Under the pieces are notes generated by a model that was not told the DNA's origin, ran no database searches, and was given only the letters and a program-made list of their open reading frames with translations. From the NCBI GenBank assembly GCA_963799045.1, contig CAWCVN010000004.1, positions 514,007 through 578,006 on the forward strand: a stretch of 64,000 bases of DNA, read 5' to 3'. The translations under genes and the position numbers were made by a program. The stretch is from DASRSS01 sp963799045 (GTDB lineage: Bacteria; Actinomycetota; Actinomycetes; Mycobacteriales; Jatrophihabitantaceae). Shown here piece by piece: positions 32,245 to 41,051 of the stretch (position 1 is the stretch's first letter; each line of letters begins with the position of its first letter).

Positions 32245-33857
32245 TGCCCGCGACCCGTACGCCGAGTGGTGCACAACCCGACCCACGGCTGGCCGACCCC
32301 GGCTGGGGTGAGCATCCGCTGGGGTCTCCGCGGCGCGCGACGCTTCGGCTGCTGCTGCTGGCGAACGCGACAGCGGCGGTCTGGTACTTCGCCTGGTTGC
32401 TGAACCCCGACCGCATCGGCGACGCGCTGCTGTACGGGCTGCTGCTGTGCGCCGAACTGTTCAACCTCGTCCAGGCGGGCGGATTCTGGTGGACGATCAC
32501 CCGTCAACGGCGCTGTCACCCGACGCAGGGGGTGCCGCCCGATACCCGGGTCGACGTGCTGGTGCCACGCTACGACGAGCCGGAGGAGATCGTCGGCCCC
32601 GTGCTCGAGGCTGCGTGCCGGCTGCGTGGCGCACGCGTCAACGTCATGCTGCTCGATGACGGCAACGACCCGCTGATGAAGCAGCTGGCGGCTCGCATCG
32701 GCGTCGGGTACCTCGCCCGTGAGGACAACCGGGGCGCGAAGGCCGGCAACATCAACAACGCCCTGCTGCACACCTCTGCGCCCTACGTCGCCGTCTTCGA
32801 CTGCGACCACGTTCCGCACCCGGACTTCCTGGTCGAGACCCTCGGCGTGCTGGTGGCCGACCCCAAGCTGGCGTTCGCGCAGACGCCGCAGCACTACGCG
32901 AACGCCGAGACGAACGAGGTCGCGGCCGCGGCGTGGGCGCAGCAGGCACTGTTCTTCGGCTGCATCGCTCGCGGCAAGGACGCCCGCGGCAGCATGTTCT
33001 GCTGCGGAACCAACGTGGTGTTCCGGCGCAAGGCGCTGGCGCGGGGCTTCCCCGAGGACAGCGTCACCGAGGACTTCCTGCTCGCCCTGCGGCTGCACGA
33101 GCGTGGCTGGCGCAGTGTGTACCTGCCGGTGGTGCTCGCGCAGGGGCTCGGGCCGGAGGACACCGCGTCCTACATCGGCCAGCAGTTGCGCTGGGCCCGG
33201 GGCTGTCTCGGGGCGATCCCGGCGACGCTGCGTGCGCGGCTGCCGCTGCGCACCAAGCTGCAGTACCTGCTGTCGAGCATGTACTTCCTCACCGGCTGGA
33301 CGGTGCTGATCTACATGACCCTGCCGGTGGTGCGGATCCTGACCGGGCGTCAGCCGCTGGCCGCCGCAAACGCCGACCAGTTCCTCGTCCACTTCGGCCC
33401 GTACTTCGCGCTGGCGTTGACGACCGTCGCGGTCTCCGGCGCCGGCCGCTACACCTTCCGGGCCTTCGCCTTGGCGGCCGGCACCTTCTGGGTGCACATC
33501 GCGGCGACCCTGGCCGTGCTGGCCCGGCGCAAGGGGAGGTTCGTGGTGACCCCGAAGGCCGCATCGGGCGGCCGCCAGCCACTGGCGGTCTGGCCGACGC
33601 TGCTGGCCATCGCCGTGCTCGCCGGTTCCGCCGCCTACGGGCTGACCCGCTCGCACGGCCCGGCGATGCTGAACAACGTCGCGTTCGCCTCGGTGCACGT
33701 GTGCATCCTGCTGACCGGGGTGTCGGCCGCGTTGCGCAGTGCCCGCGGGCGTTCGATCGCAGACCCCGAGGCCGAAGAACTCGACCGGCTGGCAGCCGGT
33801 ACCGGCGTCGAGCCGGCGGCCGAGGCCCGGGCCCGCCGGGAGCCCACCGGCAGATGA
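32241..33857 (+). CDS. Cellulose-synthase-like GT2 (membrane polysaccharide synthase)
   Basis: 538 residues, intact. Two N-terminal helices, then a processive GT2 catalytic domain: VDVLVPRYDEPEEIVGPVLE, VMLLDDGNDP, VAVFDCDHVPHPDFL (DxD), SVTEDFLLALRLHERGW (ED base) and QQLRWARG (the QxxRW motif). Four or five C-terminal helices follow and would form the export channel. All four motifs of hyaluronan/cellulose/curdlan synthases are present, so a beta-glycan chain extruded across the membrane is likely. There is no PilZ domain. ATG overlaps the previous stop and its own stop overlaps the GH6 gene (ATGA), a tight synthase-hydrolase pair like CslA with its GH6 partner in Streptomyces. Confidence 0.85.
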   Translation: MMPATRTPSGAQPDPRLADPGWGEHPLGSPRRATLRLLLLANATAAVWYFAWLLNPDRIGDALLYGLLLCAELFNLVQAGGFWWTITRQRRCHPTQGVPPDTRVDVLVPRYDEPEEIVGPVLEAACRLRGARVNVMLLDDGNDPLMKQLAARIGVGYLAREDNRGAKAGNINNALLHTSAPYVAVFDCDHVPHPDFLVETLGVLVADPKLAFAQTPQHYANAETNEVAAAAWAQQALFFGCIARGKDARGSMFCCGTNVVFRRKALARGFPEDSVTEDFLLALRLHERGWRSVYLPVVLAQGLGPEDTASYIGQQLRWARGCLGAIPATLRARLPLRTKLQYLLSSMYFLTGWTVLIYMTLPVVRILTGRQPLAAANADQFLVHFGPYFALALTTVAVSGAGRYTFRAFALAAGTFWVHIAATLAVLARRKGRFVVTPKAASGGRQPLAVWPTLLAIAVLAGSAAYGLTRSHGPAMLNNVAFASVHVCILLTGVSAALRSARGRSIADPEAEELDRLAAGTGVEPAAEARARREPTGR

Positions 33858-34852
33858 GCGGGTTCGCGCGTCGGTACGCCCGAGGGCTGTGGGTGCTCGG
33901 GCTGTTGGGCGTCGCCCTTGCCGTAGCGGGGGCTTCGGCGTCGGGTGCCCCGGGCCCGCCGCTGCCGCGCCGGTTCCGCCTCCCGTCCGGACCGCTCGCC
34001 GGCCGTCCGCTGTTCGTGCCGCCCGAGTCCGCCGTCGCGTCGGCGGTTCGCTCGGGCCACCCGACGCCGGAGCTCACCCGGCTGGCCGCGATTCCGCAGG
34101 GCATCTGGCTGACCGGCGGCAGCCCGCAGCGAGCCGCACGGCAGGTGATGCAGGTCGCCGCGGTCGCTGCCCGCCGCGGTGCGGTGCCGGTGTTCGTCGT
34201 CTACGACATCCCGCGGCGCGACTGCGGTTCGGGACCCTCCCGCGGCGGCGCCGCGACGGCGCAGCAGTATCGCGACTACGTTTCGGCTATCGCCTTCGCC
34301 GACCGGGGTAGGCCGGCCATCATCGTCCTCGAGCCCGACTCGCTGGCCCAGCTGGACTGCATCGCCCCGCAGTACCGGCAGGGCCGGTTGGTGCTGTTGA
34401 AGTGGGCGGTGGGGGCGCTGTCCGGACCCCGGGTGCCCGTGTATCTCGACGGCGGCGTCCAGGGGTGGCGATCGCCGCACACCATGGCGGTGCGGCTGGC
34501 CAAGGCGGGGGTGGTGAACGCCCGGGGCTTCGCCGTGAACGTCTCCAACTTCGACAGCACGTCGTCGGAGATCGCCTACGGGCGGGCGATCTCCGGGCTG
34601 ATCGGCTGGAAACGGTTCGTGATCGACACCTCGCGCAACGGTGCCCGAACACGGCCGCAGAGCTGGTGCAATCCACCGGGGCAGGCCGTCGGCGCGCTGC
34701 CCGGCACGCCGCCGGGCGACCGCGACGTCGACGCGTTGCTGTGGATCAAGGACCCGGGCGAGTCGGACGGCGCCTGCGGGCCCGACCAGCGGCCCGCCGG
34801 GCAGTTCGCGCCCGCCGCGGGCACCCAGCTGATGCGCAACGCCGGCTGGTGA
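33854..34852 (+). CDS. Exported glycoside hydrolase family 6 (endoglucanase-like)
   Basis: 332 residues. A signal peptide (about 1-32) ends after AGASASGA. The GH6 core motifs are in order: VFVVYDIPRRDCGSG, IIVLEPDSLAQLDC (the Asp is the general acid), VPVYLDGG, FAVNVSNFDSTSSE, FVIDTSRNG, WCNPPGQAVG and WIKDPGESDGAC. GH6 enzymes cut beta-1,4-glucan with inversion. Its coupling to the processive synthase suggests trimming or release of the nascent glycan during export rather than food digestion. No carbohydrate-binding module. Intact frame. Confidence 0.9.
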   Translation: MSGFARRYARGLWVLGLLGVALAVAGASASGAPGPPLPRRFRLPSGPLAGRPLFVPPESAVASAVRSGHPTPELTRLAAIPQGIWLTGGSPQRAARQVMQVAAVAARRGAVPVFVVYDIPRRDCGSGPSRGGAATAQQYRDYVSAIAFADRGRPAIIVLEPDSLAQLDCIAPQYRQGRLVLLKWAVGALSGPRVPVYLDGGVQGWRSPHTMAVRLAKAGVVNARGFAVNVSNFDSTSSEIAYGRAISGLIGWKRFVIDTSRNGARTRPQSWCNPPGQAVGALPGTPPGDRDVDALLWIKDPGESDGACGPDQRPAGQFAPAAGTQLMRNAGW

Positions 34853-34873
34853 GTCCCCGCCGAGCAGGCATCC

Positions 34874-35755
34874 TCAGGCGCTCGGCAAGGTGAGGATCTC
34901 GGCGCCGTCGTCGGTGACCGCCACGGTGTGCTCCCACTGCGCGACCCACGACCCGTCGCTGGTCAGGATGGTCCAGTCGTCGTCCCAGCTGTACCAGTCG
35001 TAGCCGCCCAAGGTCAGCATCGGCTCGACCGTGAACGTCATGCCCGGGGTCATGATCGTGTCTGCGCGCGAATCGTCGTAGTGCAGGATCGTCGGCTTGG
35101 TGTGAAAGCTCGGGCCCACGCCGTGGCCGGTGTAGTCGCGGACCACCCCGTAGCCGAAGCGGCGCGCATACGACTCGATGACCCGGCCGATCACGCTGAC
35201 CGGTCGCCCCGGTCGGATCGCCTTGATGCCGCGCAGCATCGCCTCGCGGGTGCGTTCGCCGAGGTCGCGCACCGCCGGCGCCGCGTCGCCGGCGTAGAAC
35301 GTGGCGCAGGTGTCGCCGTGCACGCCGTCGCGGAATGCGGTGATGTCGACCTTGACCACGTCGCCGTCCCCGAGCGGGCGCGAGTCGGGGATGCCGTGGC
35401 AGATTACCTCGTTCACGCTTGTGCACAGCGACTTCGGGAACCCCTTGTAGCCCAGGGTCGACGGGTAGGCGCCGTGCGCGATGAGGAACTCGTGCCCGAT
35501 TGCGTCCAACTCGTCGGTGGTCACCCCGGGGGCCACGTGCTTGCCGACCTCCGCCAGCGCGTCCGCGGCGATCCGGCCCGCCACCCGCATCCGCGAGATC
35601 GTGTCGGCGTCCTTGACCATCGGGTCGTCGTAGTCGGCGGGCGTGCCGGGCATGGCGTCGACGTAGTGCGGCCGGACGACGTCTGCCGGCACCGGGCGTC
35701 GTGCCGAGACCCGCCCCGGCCGGATGGGCACGGCGGTGCTGCTCTGGGCGTTCAC
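34874..35755 (-). CDS. map: Methionine aminopeptidase, type I
   Basis: It removes the initiator Met from new proteins. The catalytic and metal ligands can be seen: His in VNEVICHGIPD, Asp in VVKVDITAF, Asp in HGDTCATF, His in TGHGVGPSFH, Glu in FTVEPML and Glu in QWEHTVAV. The N-terminal extension with SARRPVPADVVRPHYV is typical of the actinobacterial paralogue with an SH3-like or short linker start. I chose GTG 35755 because CACAAT stands seven bases before it (leaderless-type); ATG 35764 is the alternative. 293 residues. Convergent with the GH6 gene. Confidence 0.93.
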   Translation of the reverse strand: MNAQSSTAVPIRPGRVSARRPVPADVVRPHYVDAMPGTPADYDDPMVKDADTISRMRVAGRIAADALAEVGKHVAPGVTTDELDAIGHEFLIAHGAYPSTLGYKGFPKSLCTSVNEVICHGIPDSRPLGDGDVVKVDITAFRDGVHGDTCATFYAGDAAPAVRDLGERTREAMLRGIKAIRPGRPVSVIGRVIESYARRFGYGVVRDYTGHGVGPSFHTKPTILHYDDSRADTIMTPGMTFTVEPMLTLGGYDWYSWDDDWTILTSDGSWVAQWEHTVAVTDDGAEILTLPSA

Positions 35756-35873
35756 GCCCCCCATTGTGCCAACGGTGACCGTGGCCGGCACTCAGTACCG
35801 GAACTGGCCGACGAGGGTCCGTGGCTCGGTGGGCATGCGGGCCAGCCCGGCCACGGCCTCGGGCCCCGACCGG

Positions 35874-37580
35874 TCAGACCTCGACCACCCAGGGGACGAG
35901 CATCGGGCGGCGCTTGTAGCTGCGGTCCACCCACCGGCCGACCGTGCGGCGCACCAGGTTGGCGAGCGCGCCGGAGTCGGTGGTGCCTTCGGCCAGCGCG
36001 CGTTCGAGGACCTCGATGAGCTCGGCATGGATCGGATCCAGCGCGTCCGGGTCGTCGCTGAAGCCCCGGGCCGTGATCTCGGGACCGTAGACGACCTTTC
36101 CGGCATCCAGGTCGACGGCGACCAGGATCGAGAGGAATCCTTCCTCGCCGAGGATCCGCCGGTCCTTGAGGACGGCGTCGCCGATGTCACCGACCTCGAG
36201 GCCGTCGACGTAGACGTAGCCGACCGGGATGCGCCCAGTGATGCGGGCGTGCCCCTCGACCAGGTCGACCACGGTGCCGTCCTCGGCGAGCATGATGCGC
36301 TCGTCGGGCAGTCCCATGGACCGGCCGATCTCGGCGTGCGCGCGCAGATGCCGCCACTCGCCGTGCACCGGCATCAGGTTGGTCGGTCGCACCGCCGCGA
36401 GCAGATAGCGCAGCTCGCCGGCGGGGGCGTGTCCCGAGACGTGCACCAGCGCCGTCGACTTGTGGATCACGGTGGCGCCGAGGCGGGACAGACCGTTGAT
36501 CACCTGGCCGACCGAGGTCTCGTTTCCCGGGATCAGCGATGAGGCCAGCAAGATCGTGTCGTCGGAGGAGATGCGGACCGTCTGGTGCTCGCGGTTGGCC
36601 ATGCGCGACAGCGCAGACAGCGGCTCGCCCTGCGAGCCGGTCGAGATCAGCAGTACCCGGTTCGATGGCAACTGCTCGGCGTCCTTGAGGTCGATCAGGA
36701 CGCCATCGGGCACCTGCAACAGGCCCAGTTCACGGGCGATCTGCATGTTGCGCACCATCGAGCGCCCCACCAGCGCCACCTGGCGTTGCGTATCGACAGC
36801 GGCGTCGAATACCTGCTGTACGCGGTGCACGTGGGAGGCGAAGCAGGCGACGATGATCCGCCCCGGCGCCTTGTGGATCACATCGGTGACGACCCGGCCC
36901 ACATCTCGCTCGGACGGGATGAAACCGCCCACCTCCGCGTTGGTGGAGTCGGACAGCAGGAGGTCGACGCCGCTGTCGCCGAGGCGGGAGAATCCGGGCA
37001 GGTCGGTGAGCCGGCCGTCCAACGGCGTCTGATCCATCTTGAAGTCGCCGGTGTGCAGGATGGTCTGGTGCCCGACGCGGATCGCAACGGCGAGAGCATC
37101 GGGAATGGAGTGGTTGACCGCGAAGAACTGCAGCCCCCAGTCGCCGATCGCCGTCCGCTCGCCTTCGCGCACCTGGCGCAATTCGGGCACGATCTGGTGC
37201 TGGCTGAGCTTGGCAGCGACCAGGGCGAGCGTCAGTCGTGACCCGATGACCGGGATGTCCCCCCGGTCGCGCAGCAGGTAGGGCAGCGCGCCGATGTGGT
37301 CCTCGTGTCCGTGGGTGAGCACGACCGCGTCCACGTCGCCGAGGCGGTCGGCGAAGTACGACCAGTCGGGCAGGGTGATGTCCACGCCGGGCGAGCCGGT
37401 CTTGCCCAGCAGCATGCCGCAGTCGACGATCAGCAGCCGGCTGCCTCCGGTGTCCGGCCGGTACTCGAACACCGTCATGTTGCGGCCGATTTCTTTGATT
37501 CCGCCGACCGCGACGATGCGGACACCACCGACCGGCAGCTCTGGTGGCGCGCCGAGTCCGGTCATGCTGGGAGAGGTCAC
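35874..37580 (-). CDS. rnj: Ribonuclease J
   Basis: A metallo-beta-lactamase/beta-CASP RNase with 5'-exo- and endonuclease activity in RNA turnover. 568 residues, intact. The zinc motifs are THGHEDHIGALPY (HxHxDH), HTGDFKMD and VHVSGHA; GGIKEIGRNMTV at the N-terminus and STGSQGEPLSALSRMAN in the beta-CASP part are family marks. GTG at 37580 is preceded by TAGCCT with six bases between, so the mRNA is probably leaderless. It diverges from a small membrane protein gene, whose -10 is about 40 bases away. Confidence 0.95.
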   Translation of the reverse strand: MTSPSMTGLGAPPELPVGGVRIVAVGGIKEIGRNMTVFEYRPDTGGSRLLIVDCGMLLGKTGSPGVDITLPDWSYFADRLGDVDAVVLTHGHEDHIGALPYLLRDRGDIPVIGSRLTLALVAAKLSQHQIVPELRQVREGERTAIGDWGLQFFAVNHSIPDALAVAIRVGHQTILHTGDFKMDQTPLDGRLTDLPGFSRLGDSGVDLLLSDSTNAEVGGFIPSERDVGRVVTDVIHKAPGRIIVACFASHVHRVQQVFDAAVDTQRQVALVGRSMVRNMQIARELGLLQVPDGVLIDLKDAEQLPSNRVLLISTGSQGEPLSALSRMANREHQTVRISSDDTILLASSLIPGNETSVGQVINGLSRLGATVIHKSTALVHVSGHAPAGELRYLLAAVRPTNLMPVHGEWRHLRAHAEIGRSMGLPDERIMLAEDGTVVDLVEGHARITGRIPVGYVYVDGLEVGDIGDAVLKDRRILGEEGFLSILVAVDLDAGKVVYGPEITARGFSDDPDALDPIHAELIEVLERALAEGTTDSGALANLVRRTVGRWVDRSYKRRPMLVPWVVEV

Positions 37581-37586
37581 GGTTCG

Positions 37587-37592
37587 AGGCTA
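37587..37592 (-). promoter_or_regulatory. Leaderless -10 box of RNase J (TAGCCT)
   Basis: Read leftwards, TAGCCT ends six bases before GTG 37580, and there is no ribosome-binding site. Confidence 0.55.
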
Positions 37593-37631
37593 TCGAGCCG
37601 CGAGCCGTACGCAGCGCGGGGCCGGACGCGC

Positions 37632-37637
37632 TACGGT
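37632..37637 (+). promoter_or_regulatory. Leaderless -10 box (TACGGT)
   Basis: TACGGT ends six bases before GTG 37644. Together with the opposing TAGCCT at 37587 it forms a compact divergent promoter pair. Confidence 0.55.
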
Positions 37638-37643
37638 CGGCGC

Positions 37644-37934
37644 GTGCACTCCCTCACAGCGCTGGACTCGAACCAGATCGAGAAGGTCGGCATCGGTGCG
37701 ATCGTCGCGGTGGTCGTGATCGGCCTGCTGCTCGGCATGATCGTTACGGCGATCATCGGCCGGATCATCATCCTGCTCGTGGTGGTCGGACTCGGCGCGT
37801 TCATCTGGCAGCAGCGCGCCTCGATCGAGGATCATGTCAAGAACTGCAACCTGCACATGACGTTCTTCGGCTATCACATCGATGCGCCTGCCGACGTCAT
37901 CGCGCAGTGCCGGAACGTGACCCACGGCAAGTAG
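37644..37934 (+). CDS. Small membrane protein of unknown function
   Basis: 96 residues. The N-terminus HSLTALDSNQIEKVG is followed by one long or two short hydrophobic helices (about residues 16-57: IGAIVAVVVIGLLLGMIVTA, then IIGRIIILLVVVGLGAFIW). A hydrophilic tail RASIEDHVKNCNLHMTFFGY contains two Cys with a third near the end (IAQCRN). I do not recognise the family. It is convergent and directly abuts the DedA gene (stop to stop with no spacer). The leaderless GTG is supported by TACGGT six bases upstream. Confidence 0.7.
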   Translation: MHSLTALDSNQIEKVGIGAIVAVVVIGLLLGMIVTAIIGRIIILLVVVGLGAFIWQQRASIEDHVKNCNLHMTFFGYHIDAPADVIAQCRNVTHGK

Positions 37935-38603
37935 CTAGCGACGTTCCCGCCGGGCGGTGCGCCGGCTCTGCACGTAGTGGATCGCGACGGGAAGCAGGCC
38001 CAGCACGACGACGGCGACCACGACGGGGTCGATCCAGCCGCTGTGTTGCCGGACGAAGCGGATCTTGCCGAGCTGGTGGCCGAGGAGCAGCACGCCGTCG
38101 GCCCACAGGACCGCGCCGATCACGCTGTAGACGGCGTAGAGCGTGAAACGCATCCGCCCGACGCCTGCCATCACGGTGGCCACGGTGCGCACGATCGGTA
38201 CGAAGCGGCCGATCACGATCGTCCAGGAGCCGAACCGTTCGAAGAACTGGTGCGAGCGGGTGACGTACTCCGGCCGGAACAGGCGCGACTGGGGGCGGTC
38301 GAACACCCGGGGGCCGACCCGGTAGCCGATCAGGTAGCCGACCAGGTTGCCCAGAATGGCCGCGATCGGGGCGACCACGAGATAGGCGGCCAGGGACCCC
38401 TGGATCGTGCCCGCGGTCAGCGAGATGCCCGCCGCGAACAGCAGCGTGTCCCCGGGCAGGAAGAACCCGACCAGCAGGCCGCACTCGGCGAACAGCACGA
38501 CGGCGAGCACGAGCAGGCCCCGCGAGCCGGCGAGCAGGGTGTTCGGGCTGATGGGGTTGGCCAGCGTGGTCTGGGCCATGATCACGCCCGATAGCTGATG
38601 CAC
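37935..38603 (-). CDS. DedA/SNARE-associated family membrane protein
   Basis: 222 residues. DedA (DUF/VTT domain) proteins have been linked to undecaprenyl-phosphate or phospholipid flipping. Seen here: LFAECGLLVGFFLPGDTLLFAAG (first re-entrant region), NLVGYLIGYRVGPRVFD, FFERFGSWTIVIGRFVPIVRTVATVMAGVGRM (the F-x-R-F-x-P-x-x-R motif) and the closing ALVWADGV-like GAVLWADGVLLLGHQLG. The GTG at 38603 was chosen because TAGACT lies eight bases upstream; ATG 38579 is the alternative. No frame breaks. Confidence 0.88.
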   Translation of the reverse strand: MHQLSGVIMAQTTLANPISPNTLLAGSRGLLVLAVVLFAECGLLVGFFLPGDTLLFAAGISLTAGTIQGSLAAYLVVAPIAAILGNLVGYLIGYRVGPRVFDRPQSRLFRPEYVTRSHQFFERFGSWTIVIGRFVPIVRTVATVMAGVGRMRFTLYAVYSVIGAVLWADGVLLLGHQLGKIRFVRQHSGWIDPVVVAVVVLGLLPVAIHYVQSRRTARRERR

Positions 38604-38611
38604 GGGGGGTG

Positions 38612-38617
38612 AGTCTA
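38612..38617 (-). promoter_or_regulatory. Leaderless -10 box of the DedA gene (TAGACT)
   Basis: Read leftwards, TAGACT is followed by eight bases and then GTG 38603. Confidence 0.5.
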
Positions 38618-38634
38618 CGGGTCGATCCTCTTGC

Positions 38635-38874
38635 TCAGGTGTGCCGCGGCCCGGCCGGCGGGTGCCCGCTCGGCCTCGCCTCCCCCGGGTTCCGGCGCGG
38701 CGGTTGCTTGCGCATCGCCGTGCGCACCAGGCCCAACAGCACGCCGGCGACCGGCACCGCGATGAGGAACCGGATCACGGCGACGTCCACGCCCACGGTC
38801 TGGTCGACCAACGCCCGCCAGAGCGTCGGTGCCGAGAACACCAGCGCACACAGCAGCACGGAACCGCGGAACAT
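38635..38874 (-). CDS. Small membrane protein at the end of the flagellar operon
   Basis: 79 residues: MFRGSVLLCALVFSAPTLW is a first hydrophobic helix, then VIRFLIAVPVAGVLLGLVRT a second, then a basic tail KQPPRRNPGEARPSG. The ATG overlaps the stop of the FlhF-like gene (ATGA), so it is translated with the flagellar export genes. I do not recognise the family. Its position makes a link to the flagellar base or to membrane insertion possible, but that is inference. Confidence 0.65.
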   Translation of the reverse strand: MFRGSVLLCALVFSAPTLWRALVDQTVGVDVAVIRFLIAVPVAGVLLGLVRTAMRKQPPRRNPGEARPSGHPPAGPRHT

Positions 38875-41051
38875 CACGCAGCCGACTCCTCGAGCCTGGT
38901 CAGCAGCAGCAGGGCCCAGTTCGTGCGGGTTGCCGGGCGGCCGTCGAGAAGCGCAACCGGGACGTCCAGCTCCCAGACGCTTGCCGGGCTGGCCGTGCGC
39001 GCGGCGCCGGTGACGACGAGCGCAGTTGGAGTGCCCAGTTCGTCCACGCTGCGCGCGGTGTCGCACGACTTGCGGGTGGCGTCCACGTGCAGCCAGAACG
39101 TGTCCGCGCCCAGCGCCCGGATGATCGACGCCGGCGGCGGGCCGTCGGGCTCCTCGCCGTCGGCGTAATCGATCTCGTCGGTGCCGATGACGACCAGCGT
39201 GCTCTGGTTCGGCAACCGCGCCGGCGAGTTGTCCACCTGCCGGGCGCGGTCGGCGATCGCGGTCGCGTGGCCGACATCGCGGATCTCATGGTCGTCCAGC
39301 TCCGCCACGCCGGGGCAGCGGTAGGTCCACACGTGCTCGGGCAGCAGCGCCATCCGCTTGATCACGAGCCGGGCGGTGCGCGCGACCTGGGTCGGCGGCC
39401 CGGCCAGCACGACGATCTGGTCGGCTCCCTCCGGCAGCGGCGCTGCCTCGGGCAGCGCGTTCACCAGCTGCTCGACGGCGGCGTAACGGTGCGGCGCGTC
39501 GGTGGGGATACGCGCGATCGGCACCCCCAGTTCGGTGAGGCGGCGGCGCAGCGTGAGGTGCTCGTCCGCCTCGTGCAGGCCGGCGATGCTCAGCCTCGCG
39601 CGCGCGGCCTGATGCGCCGCGACCTTCTGCTGCGCGGCCGCGGCCGGCTCCGGCACGGAGGTGGGCTCGGCGACGGCTGGCGGGGTGGGCTCGGCGGCGG
39701 TGGGCTCGGCGGAGGTGGGCTCGGCGGCGGTTGCCGGGGTCGGCTCGTGCGCCTCATCGGCACTGGCGGCACTGGCGGCACTGACGCCACTGACGGCACT
39801 GACGGCACTGACGGCACTGACGGCACTGGCGGCACTGACGGCACTGACGGCACTGGCGGCACTGACGGCACTGTCGCGGTTGTTCGACCGGCTGCTGGCG
39901 GTCCGGGTACGGGGCCGGCGGACGCGCACGGCCTTGCGCTTGGTGCCGGCTCGCCCGTCGGCGGCCGGCTCGGGCTGCTGGGCCGGTTGGGCCGGCTCGT
40001 GGCGGCCGGCTCGGTGGCGGCCGGCTCGGGTGGGTTCCCGGTCACGGCCGGCTCGTCGGTGCTCTGGGGAGTTGCGTCGATCGCGCTGCCGGCCGGGGTC
40101 TCCGCCGGGGTGTCGATCGTCGCGTCGGCCGGGGTCTTGGCCGGGGTGTCATCCGCCGTGGTGGACGCGGTGCTGGTTTTGGTGCTGCGGCGCGAGCGGG
40201 TGCTCGTCCGCTTGGCCGTCGACCGCGTCGTCTTGCTCGCCTTGGTCGTCGGTTCGCCCGTCGTCGCGGCGGCCGACTCGTCGGCCGGTTCGCTCGTCGG
40301 GGCGGTGGCCGGCGCGCTGGTGCTGCTCACGTCCGGTACCTGCGCCGTGGCGGTGTCCTCGGCCCCGGACCGGCCCCCTGCTGCCTGTCCGGTGGCCGGG
40401 CCGGCTGCCTCGGCGGAGCTGTTGGCCCGCGTGCGGCGCGCGCGCGTGGTCTTGGTGGCGGCGGGGGGCTGCTCGGGCTGAACCGGCGCCTGCGCCTTGG
40501 CCGCGCGCCCCGCCTTGGCCGCGGGCTTCGCCTTGGCCGCGGGCTTCGCCTTGGCCGCGGACTTCGGCTCCGGCTCCTGCGCACCAGCCGGTGCCGTGGC
40601 CACCAGCTCGGGCAGGTCCGGGGAGCTCACCGAGGTGGCGGCGGGGAGCGGGACCCCGCGCTCGGCGGCCTTGCGCGCGGCGATGTCGAGGAGCATGCGG
40701 GCGAACTCGACGTTGCCCTGCTCGGCGGCCAGGGCAGGCACGGCGTCGCTGTCTGTCCGGTTTCCACCATCTCGGCGGCGGCGATGAGCGCATCCAGCGG
40801 ATCGGTCGGCTCGGTGGCCGGTGCTGTGGGTGCGAGCCGGCGCTGTCCGGCGGAGGCGGGAACGGTGCTCATCTCATCCTCGATCGTGTAGCGGACGGCG
40901 ACTCGCGGACGGGCGAAGAATCCGAATACGCCACCTTCGCGTGCTGTGGCTGACGTCGACGACGCGCACCTGGCCGGGGATACTCCGCATCCAACTCGGC
41001 GAGCAGCTCGTCGAGGTCGTAGCCTTCACGAAACAAGGTCGCGGACGTCAT
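38874..41051 (-). CDS. FlhF-like protein with degenerate GTPase domain (several frame breaks)
   Basis: The reconstructed N-terminus MTSATLFREGYDLDELLAEL, then EYPGQVRVVDVSHST and EGGVFGFFARPRVAVRYTIE, looks like the FlhF N-domain. A short Ala-rich helix and a long low-complexity linker follow (AKAKPAAKA repeats and an Ala/Ser/Val stretch from a 9-nt repeat). The C-terminal 250 residues look like an SRP-type NG domain: LTELGVPIARIP, then QIVVLAGPPTQVARTARLVI where a P-loop is expected but without Gly-Lys-Thr, STLVVIGTDE at the DTAGR position, and LLLLTRLEE at the end. FlhF normally positions flagella. The gene overlaps flhA by 26 bases, the usual flhF place. At least four frame breaks (near 41000, 40945, 40750 and 39880). 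Confidence 0.6.
39759..39873 (-). repeat. 9-nt tandem repeat in the FlhF-like linker
   Basis: About 13 copies of GGCACTGAC or GGCACTGGC. Read in the protein frame it gives Ala/Ser/Val triplets; in another frame it gives Val-Pro-Ser. The two parts of the gene change frame at this repeat, so its copy number or sequence may be wrong here. Confidence 0.75.

Noticed and set aside
37581..37600. GGTTCGAGGC resembling a tRNA T-loop
   Set aside because: No acceptor or anticodon stem can be formed around it; it is the RNase J promoter region.
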